Below, in pieces: positions 27,901-35,876 of a stretch of 64,000 nt of DNA. Below the pieces are notes generated by a model that saw nothing but the letters and a program-made list of their open reading frames with translations, did not search any database and had not been told where the DNA came from. The stretch lies in assembly GCA_022763425.1 (NCBI GenBank), contig JALEGD010000001.1:310001-374000 (forward strand). Reading direction: 5' to 3'. The DNA comes from Pelagibacteraceae bacterium (lineage in GTDB: Bacteria > Pseudomonadota > Alphaproteobacteria > Pelagibacterales > Pelagibacteraceae). Made by a program: the position numbers and the translations under genes. Positions within the stretch are counted from its first letter, which is position 1. Each line of letters begins with the position of its first letter.

Positions 27901-30900
27901 GGTATTGCAGGTGGAACTACTGCTTTAACGACATATGATGTAAATTCGTCTACTTATAACACCACTATTTCAGCTGCGGTTACGACAAATGGAAATATTA
28001 ATATTGAGGCTGGATCAATTGATATTACTGCAAATCTAACTGCAACTAGTGGCAACATTGTCCTAGATGCTGACACAGGTTCTGCAATTAATTCAGGTGA
28101 TGATGGAATTAATATTGGGGACATTACCATAAGAACAAACACTTCAGGTAATATTACGTTAACGGGTAGAAGTGGATCTGGAAATACTGCTGGGTTGATG
28201 GGAGTACAGGCCTCTGGGGGGTCAACTACAATTAATTCAGCTGGAAATTTATCAGTAACAGGTATCTCAGAGTCTACGAATACGTCAGCTACAAGAGGTA
28301 TATGGCTGAAGGGAGATTATGATGCAACAGGGAATATTACTTTGGCAGGACAAGCAAAGTCTTCCAATGATTATGATGTATCAGTTCAAGACTCTACATT
28401 TGATGCTGGGGGCAATATTACTTTCGATGCACAAAATGGTGGTCGAATTAATTTTGCAGGAACAAATACTTTAACAGCTACTGGAAATCATATTTATAAG
28501 GGTGATAATTTTGTTCCAAATAGCGCAACTTTTAATGGATCGGGTTCATTTTCATTAACTCCTGATACAGATAGTACGGCATTCAGTACTGGAATCGATA
28601 TCAGCTCAGTTACATTTGGAACTAGCTTAACTGACTTTACAGTAGGGGTGAGCACCAACAATGCTGATATCACTTTAGGAAGTGTTGATGTGGATGGAGA
28701 AATAAATGTGTTTGGTGATGATATTACTTTATCCAATACTTTAACGGCAGGAAGTAATGAAAACATTGTCCTTTCTGCAGAGACTAATTTTGTAAATAAC
28801 AGAGGAAGTGATGCGCTTAATGTATCTGGAACTGGGAGATGGATTGTGTATGCAGCTGATGACGATAACTCTACATTTGGAAACTTAAATAGTAATAATG
28901 CTCCAATATGGGATCAACAATATTCTTCTTTAGCACCTGCCAGTGTTTCGAGTGGCAATAGATATGTTTTCCAAGAGTCTTCGCCATCTCAAAATATAAC
29001 ATTTACAACTACTGACGAGACAATCACTTATGGAGATAGTGTTGATTTGTCAGATAATTATTCAATCACAAGCTCAGGTGTTAGCGGTTTAGCAAATGTG
29101 TATGCTGCAGTTCCATCTGGAGGTTCGGTATCTATTTCTGATGCCTTTTCAGCAAACCCGACTATTACATCAGCAGGTACATCAGCTGGATCACATAATA
29201 TTAGAGTTGCTTCAGGTGACGAGGGTACTGCAAATAGCGGTTATAACGTAACTTACTCTAATTCTGGAACTTTGACAGTAAATAGAAAAGCGATCACCGT
29301 AACAGCTGACGATCAATCAAAACAGTATGGTAATGCTAATCCATCACTTACCCAAACTGTAACAACAGGGAGTTTAGTTGGATCTGATACATTGTCCGGA
29401 TCAATTACAACCGCTGCAGCAACAGGATCTAATGTTGGTTCTTATAGTATTACCCAAGGCACTTTGACAAATGCAAATAATTCAAATTACGATATTACAT
29501 TTGTGAATGGCAGTTTAACAGTTAGTCGAAGAGACATAACTTTAACTGCTGATGATAAAACAAAAACTTACGGAGATAACAATCCGTCTTTAACTTACAC
29601 AGTATCAACGGGTAGTTTATATAGTTCTGATACGTTGAGTGGTTCAATAGCAACAAGCGCAACTGCATCCACTGGCGCAGGAAGTGTTAACATTACACAA
29701 GGAACGCTAACAAATGCAAATAATTCAAATTATAATATCACTTTTAACAATGGATCTTTAACCATTAACAAAAAAGCTTTAACCGTTGTGGCAGACAATA
29801 AAACACGAACCTATGGCGCTTCAAACCCGACACTAACTTATACATTAACATCTGGGTCATTGGTAGGAAGTGATAGTTTAAGTGGTGCATTAACAACCAC
29901 TGCAACGTCATCCACAAATGTTGGAAGCGCTAACATCACCCAAGGTACTTTAACGAATGCTAATAACTCAAATTATACGATTAGTTATACAACAGGAACA
30001 CTTTCAATTACGAAAGCCTCTCCTACAATTTCTGGCTTATCAAATCAGTCAAAAACAACAGATGACTCTTCTTTCACTTTAGCAGGAACGCCAAGTATTA
30101 GCGGACCTACCCTATCATATACTTCGAGTGATACGGATGTTGCAACTGTGAATTCTTCAACAGGAGAAGTTAGTATTTTAGCGTCTGGAACCTCGACTAT
30201 TACAGCAAGCTTTACAGGAAATTCTAATTGGAATTCAGGAAGTGGTACGTATTTATTAACGGTAACCGAACCAACCGTATCAAGTTCTAGCTCAACTACG
30301 CAAGTTGCTGATAATGCGGCACAAGATGTAACAACAGTTGTAAGACAAAATGTAAGAAGAAATTCAAATGTAGTCTTACCTGGAACAAATACAAATACTT
30401 TTGCAAGACCTACTTTGATCAGTTATGGGAATGTAAGTGCACCATCTCCAATTGTTAGTCCAATTACAACAACCCCATCAACTTCCGTGATACCTTCAGT
30501 ATCGACTCCATCACAATCATCGTCTACTTTAGTAGCACCAACGCCATCACAGTCATCGTCTACTTTAGTAGCACCAACACCATCACAAACATCGAATATA
30601 TCAAGAGGCGTAACAAATAATAACCAATCAGCTTCTTTACCAAATGCTTCAAGCAATCAAACACCAGCTTCACCAAGCGCAACATCACCAGGTACAACAA
30701 CGTTATCATCTAACAATGTTCAAATCACTTCATTTACAGCTCAAGTAGATGGTTCAGTTACAGTAAGAAAGTCAACGGTAACAGCTAACACAAATGTAGA
30801 GACTGAAGGTTTGATCCCAAGCGCTCAAGTGGTGGTTTTAAGGCCCAATCAAGATGCAAAGGTAGAGAACAGTTTCGAAGTAAAAGTTAATTCAAGCGAA

Positions 30901-31185
30901 GCTCAATTGAAACCACTTAGCAACACATCGCAAGATTATTTTAAACCTGGAAAACTAATTGGATCAACTAAGTTTGTCGTTGAATTAGAAAATGGCCTTG
31001 TATTTAACTATACTATCGATGTGCAAGAAGGTGGAGTGGTTATTAAACCTGCCGATAATCAGTCTATTCAATTTGCAGAGAGCAACAAACAAGTAGTTAT
31101 TGGATCAGGTATTTTAGAGGCAGTAAATGCATTAGGGGTTTCGCCTGATAATATGAAAACAATCTTCCTGGACTATAAATCTTAA
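21937..31185 (+). CDS. Giant TpsA exoprotein/adhesin (filamentous-hemagglutinin type) with lectin-like and MBG domains
   Basis: 3082 residues. A signal peptide (1-24) precedes the TPS secretion domain (about 30-275; NPSGVLFHNGSRVDVG). A C-type-lectin-like domain follows at about 639-777, with GGYLVSITS, WIGAWRDKD, GEPNGTGTGGEW, ANWNDL and GYVMET. Passenger repeats of the LTLSGNNTYTGSTTV type lie near 853, 965 and 1864 within a long beta-helix. Three MBG/YDG repeats (about 2448-2690), an Ig-like domain (about 2692-2785), a Ser/Thr/Pro-rich linker and a C-terminal beta domain (about 2930-3082) complete it. I see no Cys outside the signal peptide. It should be a secreted or surface-bound adhesin exported by the upstream TpsB. 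Confidence 0.92.
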   Translation: MKILRKIKAFFCIYLILLSSIAQAENPNTLPTNPNITNGSAVINQSGSSLTIHQSTEKLITNWSTFNIGRNASVEFIQPNSSSSALNRVNSNDPTHIYGSLKANGKVILMNPSGVLFHNGSRVDVGALIATSLNMQDGNFLNNQYIFEKDGIAGTVNNKGIINAFENGAVALIAPDVKNEGSINTPSGTTALLSGDKVTLTLNGNKLIQYSINTGTLNSLVENKHAINAGDGIIILSAKGLENISQSVVKNSGTLKAEGITNKGGKIFLTAREGEVINTGTVSVNSQNNQGGDIEITADDIKIKSGSTLSAKGRTGGGKILVGGSWQNSDTNVYQATTTTVESGSLIDASATDNGDGGEVVIWSDIYDSNSITKAQGTINANAGPNGGDGGRIETSGYKLITDGVSGSASSNFGVAGLWLFDPTNIEIGSSGSSADGTDDGSNLTASSINSLLNAGTSVTVTTQSSSSELGDLTVSSEINKSSGASDVTLTLRAANLIRINDEIKHTGGTGVLNIILDSDNNTSSSTAGSSPSRDGGGIIIMEDNISSGGGDITFGGTTSGGFTGGDLYIGGSSTALSINSGGGDIDIKGQVLISNTSSSGVTISSSNGSVTVGGSIDSANTYRFVDDSEITATSSSTEWLNASADAVLKGGYLVSITSRIENQLAAAATISGGSYRGAWIGAWRDKDNTKSGGATYWYYDDNSPEANTAFLNQGTGPINSAYNNFGTGEPNGTGTGGEWAGQFFGDQANWNDLVGTRDYSQDMGSVYNVMGYVMETNVNPTKLTINAGTGDVTLSGAVGSNKVLSDFTITGAQVTGSSVALNNSTDLNITNSGTSSLTGVISGTSVDLIKNGSGVLTLSGNNTYTGSTTVSNGTLAISSNNALGTNAAGTTVASGATLDIQNTTYSTTEAITLNGGTIATSTGTSTFAGTITLGADSIIDIDGTKLTLSGVISDGVNNFAIDKTGTGNLVLSGTNTFSGDTTVSAGTLTLTGALSSSTDLIVNSSSTFDLQTSQTVASLDLDGTISKTTGSSSLTVSGASDIGGNITTSGIQTYTGAVTLSANSTLTTTNSQITFSNTLNSDSTTRNLTASVGTSEVQFDGIVGGTNSLGAIAITGALDLNAAISSASSLSVSTTSNLGANVTTSGTQTYTGEVDLSSDITFTTSNSNVTFSDNIILSSASQSLTISAGTGNVSFGGSVGGLFVEDEAGTIGTQTVLTSANWASTVDTVGTFSHSVNFGGSAVTIGDINFVAATNTANPLTVNSDVTVVAVNTLSDNWDVENLGSDSDSTNLNTLLGSIKWSNDGVDNDADDVKVQLSNLTAGKVYKLQMFFGEDSNSSRGFDIDFENGSNVRAEIRADYDTNPDSNSLANPAKATFIDYTFQAEGTTANLILDGDGWNGDGGATTDKNPIISGVSLEEISEISSNALSSLTVTSGSFSNSGNIYSDGAISVTSSDGISLNSDIKSSTASNISFYAANNINTDTTGLTIESAGGDILFNSNTDGNGGAINLDRATVKSNGGDISLVGGSDGSGFAQGINTDEISGLPTQTKLKGIFLNGTYLDARGSSSGGNLLLRGRGWQGATNTTNYLYPIGIDIVSYNNDSNTRGSKIITNNSGTINLNGIGGNQNNNTAHNVGINFFSNSGTANIISSGSGNIDISATAGNTTLSSLRAALNLDGGTASIYSNSGDITLEGIAGSSSDTGIRSAATMNIGWDGTNSGTSGDITLTTDSISSSSFSFRGSGTLTVQPYDDDFDSNLSWSNITTSSDITGLTIGKASSADGTSDVDVTIGSSASVTGPVTIYADDITLNAALTAASGSSILTGKLAGASNFTQTAGSLEVNATGDSSYSGVMSGSGSFTKSGSGALTLSGTNSYTGSTSINAGTLKITDAAGLGTTASGTTVASGATLEVSGGLTIAETLSLSGTGASSNGALRFTSGNNTYSGNITLGAHSSVNATAGNNIISGTVNGAYNFVVVSTAGSFTQSGIAGGTTALTTYDVNSSTYNTTISAAVTTNGNINIEAGSIDITANLTATSGNIVLDADTGSAINSGDDGINIGDITIRTNTSGNITLTGRSGSGNTAGLMGVQASGGSTTINSAGNLSVTGISESTNTSATRGIWLKGDYDATGNITLAGQAKSSNDYDVSVQDSTFDAGGNITFDAQNGGRINFAGTNTLTATGNHIYKGDNFVPNSATFNGSGSFSLTPDTDSTAFSTGIDISSVTFGTSLTDFTVGVSTNNADITLGSVDVDGEINVFGDDITLSNTLTAGSNENIVLSAETNFVNNRGSDALNVSGTGRWIVYAADDDNSTFGNLNSNNAPIWDQQYSSLAPASVSSGNRYVFQESSPSQNITFTTTDETITYGDSVDLSDNYSITSSGVSGLANVYAAVPSGGSVSISDAFSANPTITSAGTSAGSHNIRVASGDEGTANSGYNVTYSNSGTLTVNRKAITVTADDQSKQYGNANPSLTQTVTTGSLVGSDTLSGSITTAAATGSNVGSYSITQGTLTNANNSNYDITFVNGSLTVSRRDITLTADDKTKTYGDNNPSLTYTVSTGSLYSSDTLSGSIATSATASTGAGSVNITQGTLTNANNSNYNITFNNGSLTINKKALTVVADNKTRTYGASNPTLTYTLTSGSLVGSDSLSGALTTTATSSTNVGSANITQGTLTNANNSNYTISYTTGTLSITKASPTISGLSNQSKTTDDSSFTLAGTPSISGPTLSYTSSDTDVATVNSSTGEVSILASGTSTITASFTGNSNWNSGSGTYLLTVTEPTVSSSSSTTQVADNAAQDVTTVVRQNVRRNSNVVLPGTNTNTFARPTLISYGNVSAPSPIVSPITTTPSTSVIPSVSTPSQSSSTLVAPTPSQSSSTLVAPTPSQTSNISRGVTNNNQSASLPNASSNQTPASPSATSPGTTTLSSNNVQITSFTAQVDGSVTVRKSTVTANTNVETEGLIPSAQVVVLRPNQDAKVENSFEVKVNSSEAQLKPLSNTSQDYFKPGKLIGSTKFVVELENGLVFNYTIDVQEGGVVIKPADNQSIQFAESNKQVVIGSGILEAVNALGVSPDNMKTIFLDYKS
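29281..30009 (+). repeat. Three direct 243-base repeats encoding MBG/YDG domains in tpsA
   Basis: Three units of 81 codons begin at about 29281, 29524 and 29767. Each encodes (R/K)(K/R)xxTxxADxxxxxYGxxNPxLT near its start and GTLTNANNSNY near its end. The DNA is partly diverged at synonymous sites, so the units are not a recent expansion, but they share enough identity to recombine. Confidence 0.8.
30508..30594 (+). repeat. 36-base tandem repeat in tpsA linker
   Basis: Two full units (30508-30543, 30544-30579) differing at only two or three positions, plus a partial third (30580-30594). They encode the 12-residue unit PSQSSSTLVAPT in the Ser/Pro-rich linker. Copy number could vary between strains, changing the length of the stalk. 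Confidence 0.85.
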
Positions 31186-32432
31186 TTTTTATTTTCTGGC
31201 GGCATGGGATCTGCCTCAGGTGACAATTCAATCGCAAGGGGTGACGTTGCTCTTGGAACTGCAACAAATGAATTATCAGATACTTCAACCTGTCTGACTG
31301 AAATTCTAAATAATCCATACACAACTGTAACAATGTGCGTGATTAAAATAAAAATAAAATATCCTTTTGATCCAAAGTAATTCATAAACAAAGTACATAA
31401 AATTGGCCCGCATATAGCACCCAAACCATATAAGAAGTTTAGACCAGCTCCAGCGGATACAATGTTATCTTTTTCAATTAAGTCATTGGTGTGTGAAATA
31501 CATAATGAAAAAATTGGAAGACATAAAAATGAATAGGCAAATAATAATGTGTAGAAATTAAACTTTGAATTTTCAAAATTAATATTACCAGCTAATAAAT
31601 AAGAGGTAATTCCTGCACCCACTGCAATTGCAACAATCACAATTCTTCGATCAAATCTGTCAGATAAATAACCAATTGGCCACTGGGATATCGCACCTGA
31701 TACCATTACAATCACAGTTGCAATTGAAATTTCAATTAAACTAAAACCGTTTGTTGCACAATAAACAGACATCAAAGTAAATAAAGCTGAGATGGCTAAA
31801 CCAAATAAAAAACTTGTTACCGTTCCATAAGGGGAAATGTCATAGAGTTTTTTAATTGATATTGATTTAATTTTTCTAAAAGTTGGCGCTTTTCGTTTCG
31901 TTACAAGAATTGGAATCAATGCAAGTGACATTAATAATGATACGATAATAAATGGCTCGTACTCATTAGGGTCTGTGGTCGATAACACAAACATTCCAAC
32001 ACCCATTCCAAGATAAATAATCATCATATAAATGGATAATAACTGACCCCTTGTTTTGTTGTTGGCTCTATCATTTAACCAACTTTCCACAATAATATGA
32101 ATTCCAACAATACAAAATCCACTGATAAATCTTGAGACTAACCAGGTATAAGGATTTACATAAAGCGAGTGTAATAAAATAATCAGTGATGCAAGGGATG
32201 CTAAAGCTGCAAATACACGGATGTGACCTACTTTAAAAATAAAATTCGTTAACTTTTGTGCACCTGTTAAGTAACCCACATAAAAGAATGACATCATCAT
32301 TCCAATTTCAATTAAGCTAAAGTTTTCATAAGTTGCTCTAACTCCAAGCAAGTTTCCTTGAAGGCCATGTGCCACCATCATGAAAACAAGGCCTGTAAAA
32401 AGAGCCCATGAATTTTTTAAAACTTTAAACAT
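31182..32432 (-). CDS. Major facilitator superfamily transporter (UMF2/YcaD-like)
   Basis: 416 residues with 12 hydrophobic segments. The loop between segments 2 and 3 and its repeat GYLSDRFDRRIVIV (between segments 8 and 9) show the MFS signature. The SWLNDRANNKTRGQLLSIYM segment is typical of a bacterial group of MFS proteins of unknown substrate (YcaD-like). The C-terminal tail is Pro-rich and soluble. Its stop overlaps that of tpsA by 4 bases, so the genes converge with no room for a terminator. Confidence 0.85.
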   Translation of the reverse strand: MFKVLKNSWALFTGLVFMMVAHGLQGNLLGVRATYENFSLIEIGMMMSFFYVGYLTGAQKLTNFIFKVGHIRVFAALASLASLIILLHSLYVNPYTWLVSRFISGFCIVGIHIIVESWLNDRANNKTRGQLLSIYMMIIYLGMGVGMFVLSTTDPNEYEPFIIVSLLMSLALIPILVTKRKAPTFRKIKSISIKKLYDISPYGTVTSFLFGLAISALFTLMSVYCATNGFSLIEISIATVIVMVSGAISQWPIGYLSDRFDRRIVIVAIAVGAGITSYLLAGNINFENSKFNFYTLLFAYSFLCLPIFSLCISHTNDLIEKDNIVSAGAGLNFLYGLGAICGPILCTLFMNYFGSKGYFIFILITHIVTVVYGLFRISVRQVEVSDNSFVAVPRATSPLAIELSPEADPMPPENKN

Positions 32433-32497
32433 AACAACCGGCGCTCATTATCATTTTTTTTAAATTTTCATATATGATTTTTGTGTTATGAAAGTTT

Positions 32498-32842
32498 ATG
32501 GACCAACCAAGCGCACTCTTTGTTTATGGCTCGCTTCAGCCAGGAGCAGAAAATGAGAAGTATTTACAAGACATTCGGGGGTCTTGGAAACAGGGTTATG
32601 TGTTAGGCAATTTAGTCACCGAGGGGTGGGGTGCAAAAATTGGTTTTCCAGCAATCAAGGTCAATGAACAAGGCGATCAAATTAAAGGGTGGTTACTAGA
32701 GTCTGATGAATTACAGGCGCACCTAAAAAGACTTGATGAATTTGAGGGTGATGAATACCAGCGTATCATTGCTAAAATTTACTTAGATGATGGAACCACA
32801 ACACATGCCTATTTATATGAATTAGCGGACCGGGATGAGTAA
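32498..32842 (+). CDS. Gamma-glutamylcyclotransferase-fold protein (AIG2-like)
   Basis: 114 residues. It begins with the fold's substrate loop FVYGSLQPG (about residues 8-16), continues with GFPAIK and ends with DEFEGDEYQR, which carries the catalytic Glu of the family (in LDEFEG). Members cyclise gamma-glutamyl amines or dipeptides to 5-oxoproline; the exact substrate is unknown. It overlaps the next gene, which starts at 32835. Confidence 0.82.
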   Translation: MDQPSALFVYGSLQPGAENEKYLQDIRGSWKQGYVLGNLVTEGWGAKIGFPAIKVNEQGDQIKGWLLESDELQAHLKRLDEFEGDEYQRIIAKIYLDDGTTTHAYLYELADRDE

Positions 32843-33248
32843 TATTAATATTTCAGGAGAAGAACGGGCTAAACAAATCGTTCAATCATTAGAACATGAT
32901 AAGCAGTTTATTATTAAACTAAGAGAAGCATCCGACACTTTCTTAAATAAGAGTATGGAGACGTATTATGACTTTTTTTACAAAGGGGTACGAGGAAGCT
33001 TATTAAATTGTGTTATCTTTTATTTCCCTGAACCAAGGGAGGCTGATGTTGGGCTTTTTATTGAAACCGATCCTTTAAGAATAAGAATACGAGCTGATTT
33101 TGATGTTGTTTTACAAGAAGATCAATCTTTTAAATCAATTAGATATTTTGACCCTGAAAAGGTAAATGAATTTTCAAATGCTCAAATGAGTGAAATACAA
33201 GAACTGTTTTTGCAGTCGATTTATAAAACGGCTGAGCGCGTTCTTTAG
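32835..33248 (+). CDS. Conserved-looking soluble protein, unknown
   Basis: 137 residues, not recognised. It has a helical N-terminal half (ERAKQIVQSLEHDKQFIIKLREA), a central beta-rich part (VGLFIETDPLRIRIRADFDVV) and a helical C-terminus. No signal peptide or membrane span is present. Its start overlaps the end of the cyclotransferase gene by 8 bases, and its stop overlaps the convergent YeiH-type gene by 4 bases. Confidence 0.65.
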   Translation: MSNINISGEERAKQIVQSLEHDKQFIIKLREASDTFLNKSMETYYDFFYKGVRGSLLNCVIFYFPEPREADVGLFIETDPLRIRIRADFDVVLQEDQSFKSIRYFDPEKVNEFSNAQMSEIQELFLQSIYKTAERVL

Positions 33249-34318
33249 ACAATAAAAATAAATATATAACTTAAACTGATTAGACCAGCAGAAGTTGCAG
33301 CGATAAATCCTACGATAAAAGGTTTGAGACCAAGTGCTTTTAAGGATTTAAAATTAGTAAGCATACCAATACCAGCCATTGCCATAATTAAGAACAATTC
33401 TGAAAATGTTTTTACAATGCTTATTACATCAGCCCATGTTTGTTGATTTAAAACATCTATTTGTTGTTCAATTATCAAATAGTCACCAACACTTCGTAAA
33501 ACTGCAAAGCCAATAAATCCTAAAATAAAATACGGAAAGATTTTGGTAATAGAAAAGTTTTGTGACTGATTAGTTTGATCGCTATACATTTGCGCAATCA
33601 GTGGAATAAGAAGAACTAAAAAAGTATTCCTTGTTAATTTAGTAACCGTTGCAATGTCCATGACTTCAGCATTAGAGTAATTATCAGTATAAATTAAACC
33701 TGATGCTGCAACTTGTGCCGTTTCATGGACTGCCGTTCCAAGAAACAACCCAATAGGAACTGCATTGTTATCAAATAAAATATTTGCAAGAAATGGATAT
33801 AAAAACATCGCGATAATTCCAAAAATTGTAATATTGGCAACCGCATACGTAACTTCTTCTTTTTTAGCATTAATCACAGGTGCGGTTGCAATGATAGCAG
33901 TTGCTCCGCAAATTCCAGTTCCAATGGAAACAAGGTATGCCATTTTTTCTGATACATTTAAAAATTTGATACAAACTTTTACAATCAGAAAAATTGCAAT
34001 AATACAGACGATGATGAGCGGAATAGCTTTGGTTCCATAGTTTGTAAGTTCATTCAAATTCAGCCTAATCCCTAATAAAACAATTCCAGTTCTTAGGATT
34101 ATTTCACCAGAAAATTTAATTCCTTTTCCAATGTCATCTGAAAACTTTGCAAAGTTTCCTAAAATCACCCCTATAATAATTGCAAGAATAACAGGTGAGG
34201 TAGGGCTTTTTTCATAACCTAAAATCTCAACACCTATAACATCACTTAGCCCAACAGCTAATAATGCTATAGCTAAAGTGAGACTTACACCTATTAAGCT
34301 CTTTAAATTATGAAACAT
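33245..34318 (-). CDS. YeiH/UPF0324 family putative sulfate exporter
   Basis: 357 residues, about ten membrane segments, with the typical family blocks SPVILAIIIGVILGN, GIVLLGIRLNL, GTGICGATAIIATAPVI, GTAVHETAQVAASG and the C-terminal GIGMLTNFKSLKALG. The family is annotated as putative sulfate exporters. Its divergent neighbour at 34363 is a single-domain rhodanese, again linking the region to sulfur handling. Confidence 0.9.
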   Translation of the reverse strand: MFHNLKSLIGVSLTLAIALLAVGLSDVIGVEILGYEKSPTSPVILAIIIGVILGNFAKFSDDIGKGIKFSGEIILRTGIVLLGIRLNLNELTNYGTKAIPLIIVCIIAIFLIVKVCIKFLNVSEKMAYLVSIGTGICGATAIIATAPVINAKKEEVTYAVANITIFGIIAMFLYPFLANILFDNNAVPIGLFLGTAVHETAQVAASGLIYTDNYSNAEVMDIATVTKLTRNTFLVLLIPLIAQMYSDQTNQSQNFSITKIFPYFILGFIGFAVLRSVGDYLIIEQQIDVLNQQTWADVISIVKTFSELFLIMAMAGIGMLTNFKSLKALGLKPFIVGFIAATSAGLISLSYIFIFIV

Positions 34319-34362
34319 TATTGTAGTAACTATCTTAAATTAATTTTTTGATAAATAGATTT

Positions 34363-34746
34363 ATGGTTAAACAAATTACTTCATCAGAATTAAAAGAATT
34401 AAAAGATCTAAAAGGACATTATTTAATTGATGTAAGAACTCCCGAGGAGTGGGAGGTTATTGGTCGTCCTGATGGAGAAGCCTTAGGGTTAACTACGCAT
34501 TTTGTGTCTTATCAATTTCAACAAGGTGAAGGTAGAATTCCAAATCCTAATTTTGAACAAGAGATGGATGCATTGAATTTAGATAAATCAAAGAAGCTTT
34601 ATTTTATTTGTAGAAGTGGTGTCAGATCAAATGCAACAGCAGAAATATATCAAAACAAGGGGTTTGATACCTATAATATCTCAAGTGGTTTTTATGTGGA
34701 TGATGTTACTCCATCATGGAAAATAGATAAGCTACCTACAAAATAG
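34363..34746 (+). CDS. Single-domain rhodanese-like protein
   Basis: About 127 residues, cytoplasmic (no signal peptide). It has a rhodanese fold with HYLIDVRTPEEWEVIG at the start and the active-site loop FICRSGVRS (catalytic Cys near residue 90). I chose the ATG at 34363 over a TTG 15 bases upstream, because the protein core starts soon after and neither has a convincing ribosome binding site. Likely a sulfur carrier or persulfide transferase. It is divergent from the YeiH-type transporter. Confidence 0.88.
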   Translation: MVKQITSSELKELKDLKGHYLIDVRTPEEWEVIGRPDGEALGLTTHFVSYQFQQGEGRIPNPNFEQEMDALNLDKSKKLYFICRSGVRSNATAEIYQNKGFDTYNISSGFYVDDVTPSWKIDKLPTK

Positions 34747-34758
34747 TTTTTTATATTT

Positions 34759-34929
34759 TTACCACCAACCCATCACTCTGCCATTACCCACGATGATCAT
34801 GATGCAGGTAACAATGTGCAACAAAACCCAGAAGGATCTTACCAGGAGTACTTGTTTGTCATAAGGTTTAGTTTTTTTGTCTGAAAAACTTCCAAGTGCG
34901 TACATTAAAATTTTAAATAAGTGGCTCAT
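34759..34929 (-). CDS. Small membrane protein, 56 residues
   Basis: The frame starts MSHLFKILMYALGSFSDKK, has one clear membrane segment (about 32-49, FWVLLHIVTCIMIIVG) and ends VMGWW. A strong ribosome binding site (GGAGGAG) lies 3-9 bases before the ATG, which is good support. It follows the 69-residue membrane protein on the same strand. No family was recognised. Confidence 0.65.
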   Translation of the reverse strand: MSHLFKILMYALGSFSDKKTKPYDKQVLLVRSFWVLLHIVTCIMIIVGNGRVMGWW

Positions 34930-34956
34930 TTCTCCTCCAAATTAATGTTGTACATT

Positions 34957-35166
34957 TTATCTAATATCATTTTTTTTTAACAAATAATGAATGATCAAAT
35001 TATAGAAAAATACAAAGTTAAAAATATAAAATAGAAAAATAACTTCTGTTGATTTAAATAAATAGCCAGTAGAAGTGATGATGACTGCAAATGCGCTCAT
35101 GGCAAGAGCCAATTTCGATTGTGCTTTTTTCTTTAAGTGCGATTGGACGATATCTTCTTTTATCAT
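34957..35166 (-). CDS. Small two-span membrane protein, 69 residues
   Basis: A basic N-terminal stretch (QSHLKKKAQSK) is followed by two hydrophobic segments (about 18-35 and 40-62) and a charged tail KKNDIR. Its start shares a base with the stop of the upstream 35166-35633 gene, so it is probably translated together with it. Function unknown. Confidence 0.6.
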   Translation of the reverse strand: MIKEDIVQSHLKKKAQSKLALAMSAFAVIITSTGYLFKSTEVIFLFYIFNFVFFYNLIIHYLLKKNDIR

Positions 35167-35633
35167 TATGTTTTCGTATCAACAGGAATGACATTAACAG
35201 TATACCAGTATGGAACTTTATTATTATCGATATAGGTAATGAGCGTCCATACAAAATCTCTACTTTTTTCGCCTTTGTAAACTCTAATCAAATAAACTTC
35301 ATGAAATTGGTCTTGATGCATGACCGCTACTTTCGAGTCGTCATGATCGAGGAACATAGAATAAGCATCTGACTTTAGCATTTTCGTAAAATTATCAATG
35401 GGACCTGTTACCTTTTTATTTTCAGGATGTGCAAAGATATAAACTTGTTTAATCCCACGATCTTGTCTTAATCTTTTATTATTTTTCAAAGACTCAAGTT
35501 GCAAAGCTAACACTTGGTATGCAGTGAGTTTGGTACTTGGATTAATAAAATCTTTTAACTGGTATTGAAAACTTCCAAAACCCAGAACTAGTGAAAAGGC
35601 TAATACAAAGAATAGGGATTTATAATTTTTCAT
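35166..35633 (-). CDS. Membrane-anchored DUF4864-like protein
   Basis: 155 residues from the ATG at 35631-35633 (a longer start 27 bases upstream would add a polar segment before the hydrophobic stretch). The N-terminal hydrophobic segment (about 5-22) is a signal peptide or anchor. The rest, with QVYIFAHPENKKVTGPIDNF and an MLKSDAYSMFL segment, matches the DUF4864 pattern as I recall it (a cystatin/NTF2-like alpha+beta domain). Role unknown, probably periplasmic. Confidence 0.6.
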   Translation of the reverse strand: MKNYKSLFFVLAFSLVLGFGSFQYQLKDFINPSTKLTAYQVLALQLESLKNNKRLRQDRGIKQVYIFAHPENKKVTGPIDNFTKMLKSDAYSMFLDHDDSKVAVMHQDQFHEVYLIRVYKGEKSRDFVWTLITYIDNNKVPYWYTVNVIPVDTKT

Positions 35634-35741
35634 CCGTCTTAGATTAACAGTAAATATCAAAAGTCATAACACATTTTTATTCAACCTAAGATTTAGTTTT
35701 TTAATATTTGTTTTTCTAATTATTCATTTAATGTGTTTTCT

Positions 35742-35876
35742 ATGAACAAAGAGAATGCATCAAAATTATGGAAAATCATTCAACAAGCAGGGGATGGTTT
35801 AAAAAGTAAAATGTTAATCACCAACAGAACCACCAATAGTCGAGAACTCAACTATATCTGGTTTGTGCATCATTAA
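35742..35876 (+). pseudogene. Truncated second copy of the 36758 gene (5' end only)
   Basis: The first 18 codons encode MNKENASKLWKIIQQAGD, identical to the start of the intact gene at 36758-36985. The two DNA copies differ at five synonymous third positions (for example GCA/GCG, TCA/TCG, AAA/AAG, TTA/TTG) in this stretch. After codon 23 the similarity stops and the frame runs into the antisense of the outer-membrane protein gene, ending at 35876. The remnant therefore descends from a paralogue that was long maintained as a protein and later lost its 3' part. It could still be translated as a 44-residue peptide. Confidence 0.7.

Noticed and set aside
22287-28766. Many long minus-strand open frames inside tpsA
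   Set aside because: They are antisense shadows of a Ser/Thr/Gly-rich repeat protein. They lack starts with ribosome binding sites and have no recognisable domain.
29281-30594. Regular repeats suggesting a CRISPR array
   Set aside because: Repeats of 243 and 36 bases are in frame with the coding sequence, have no unique spacers and no cas genes nearby.
34348-34362. TTG start for the rhodanese-like gene
   Set aside because: An ATG 15 bases downstream starts closer to the domain and gives the normal length; the TTG has no ribosome binding site.
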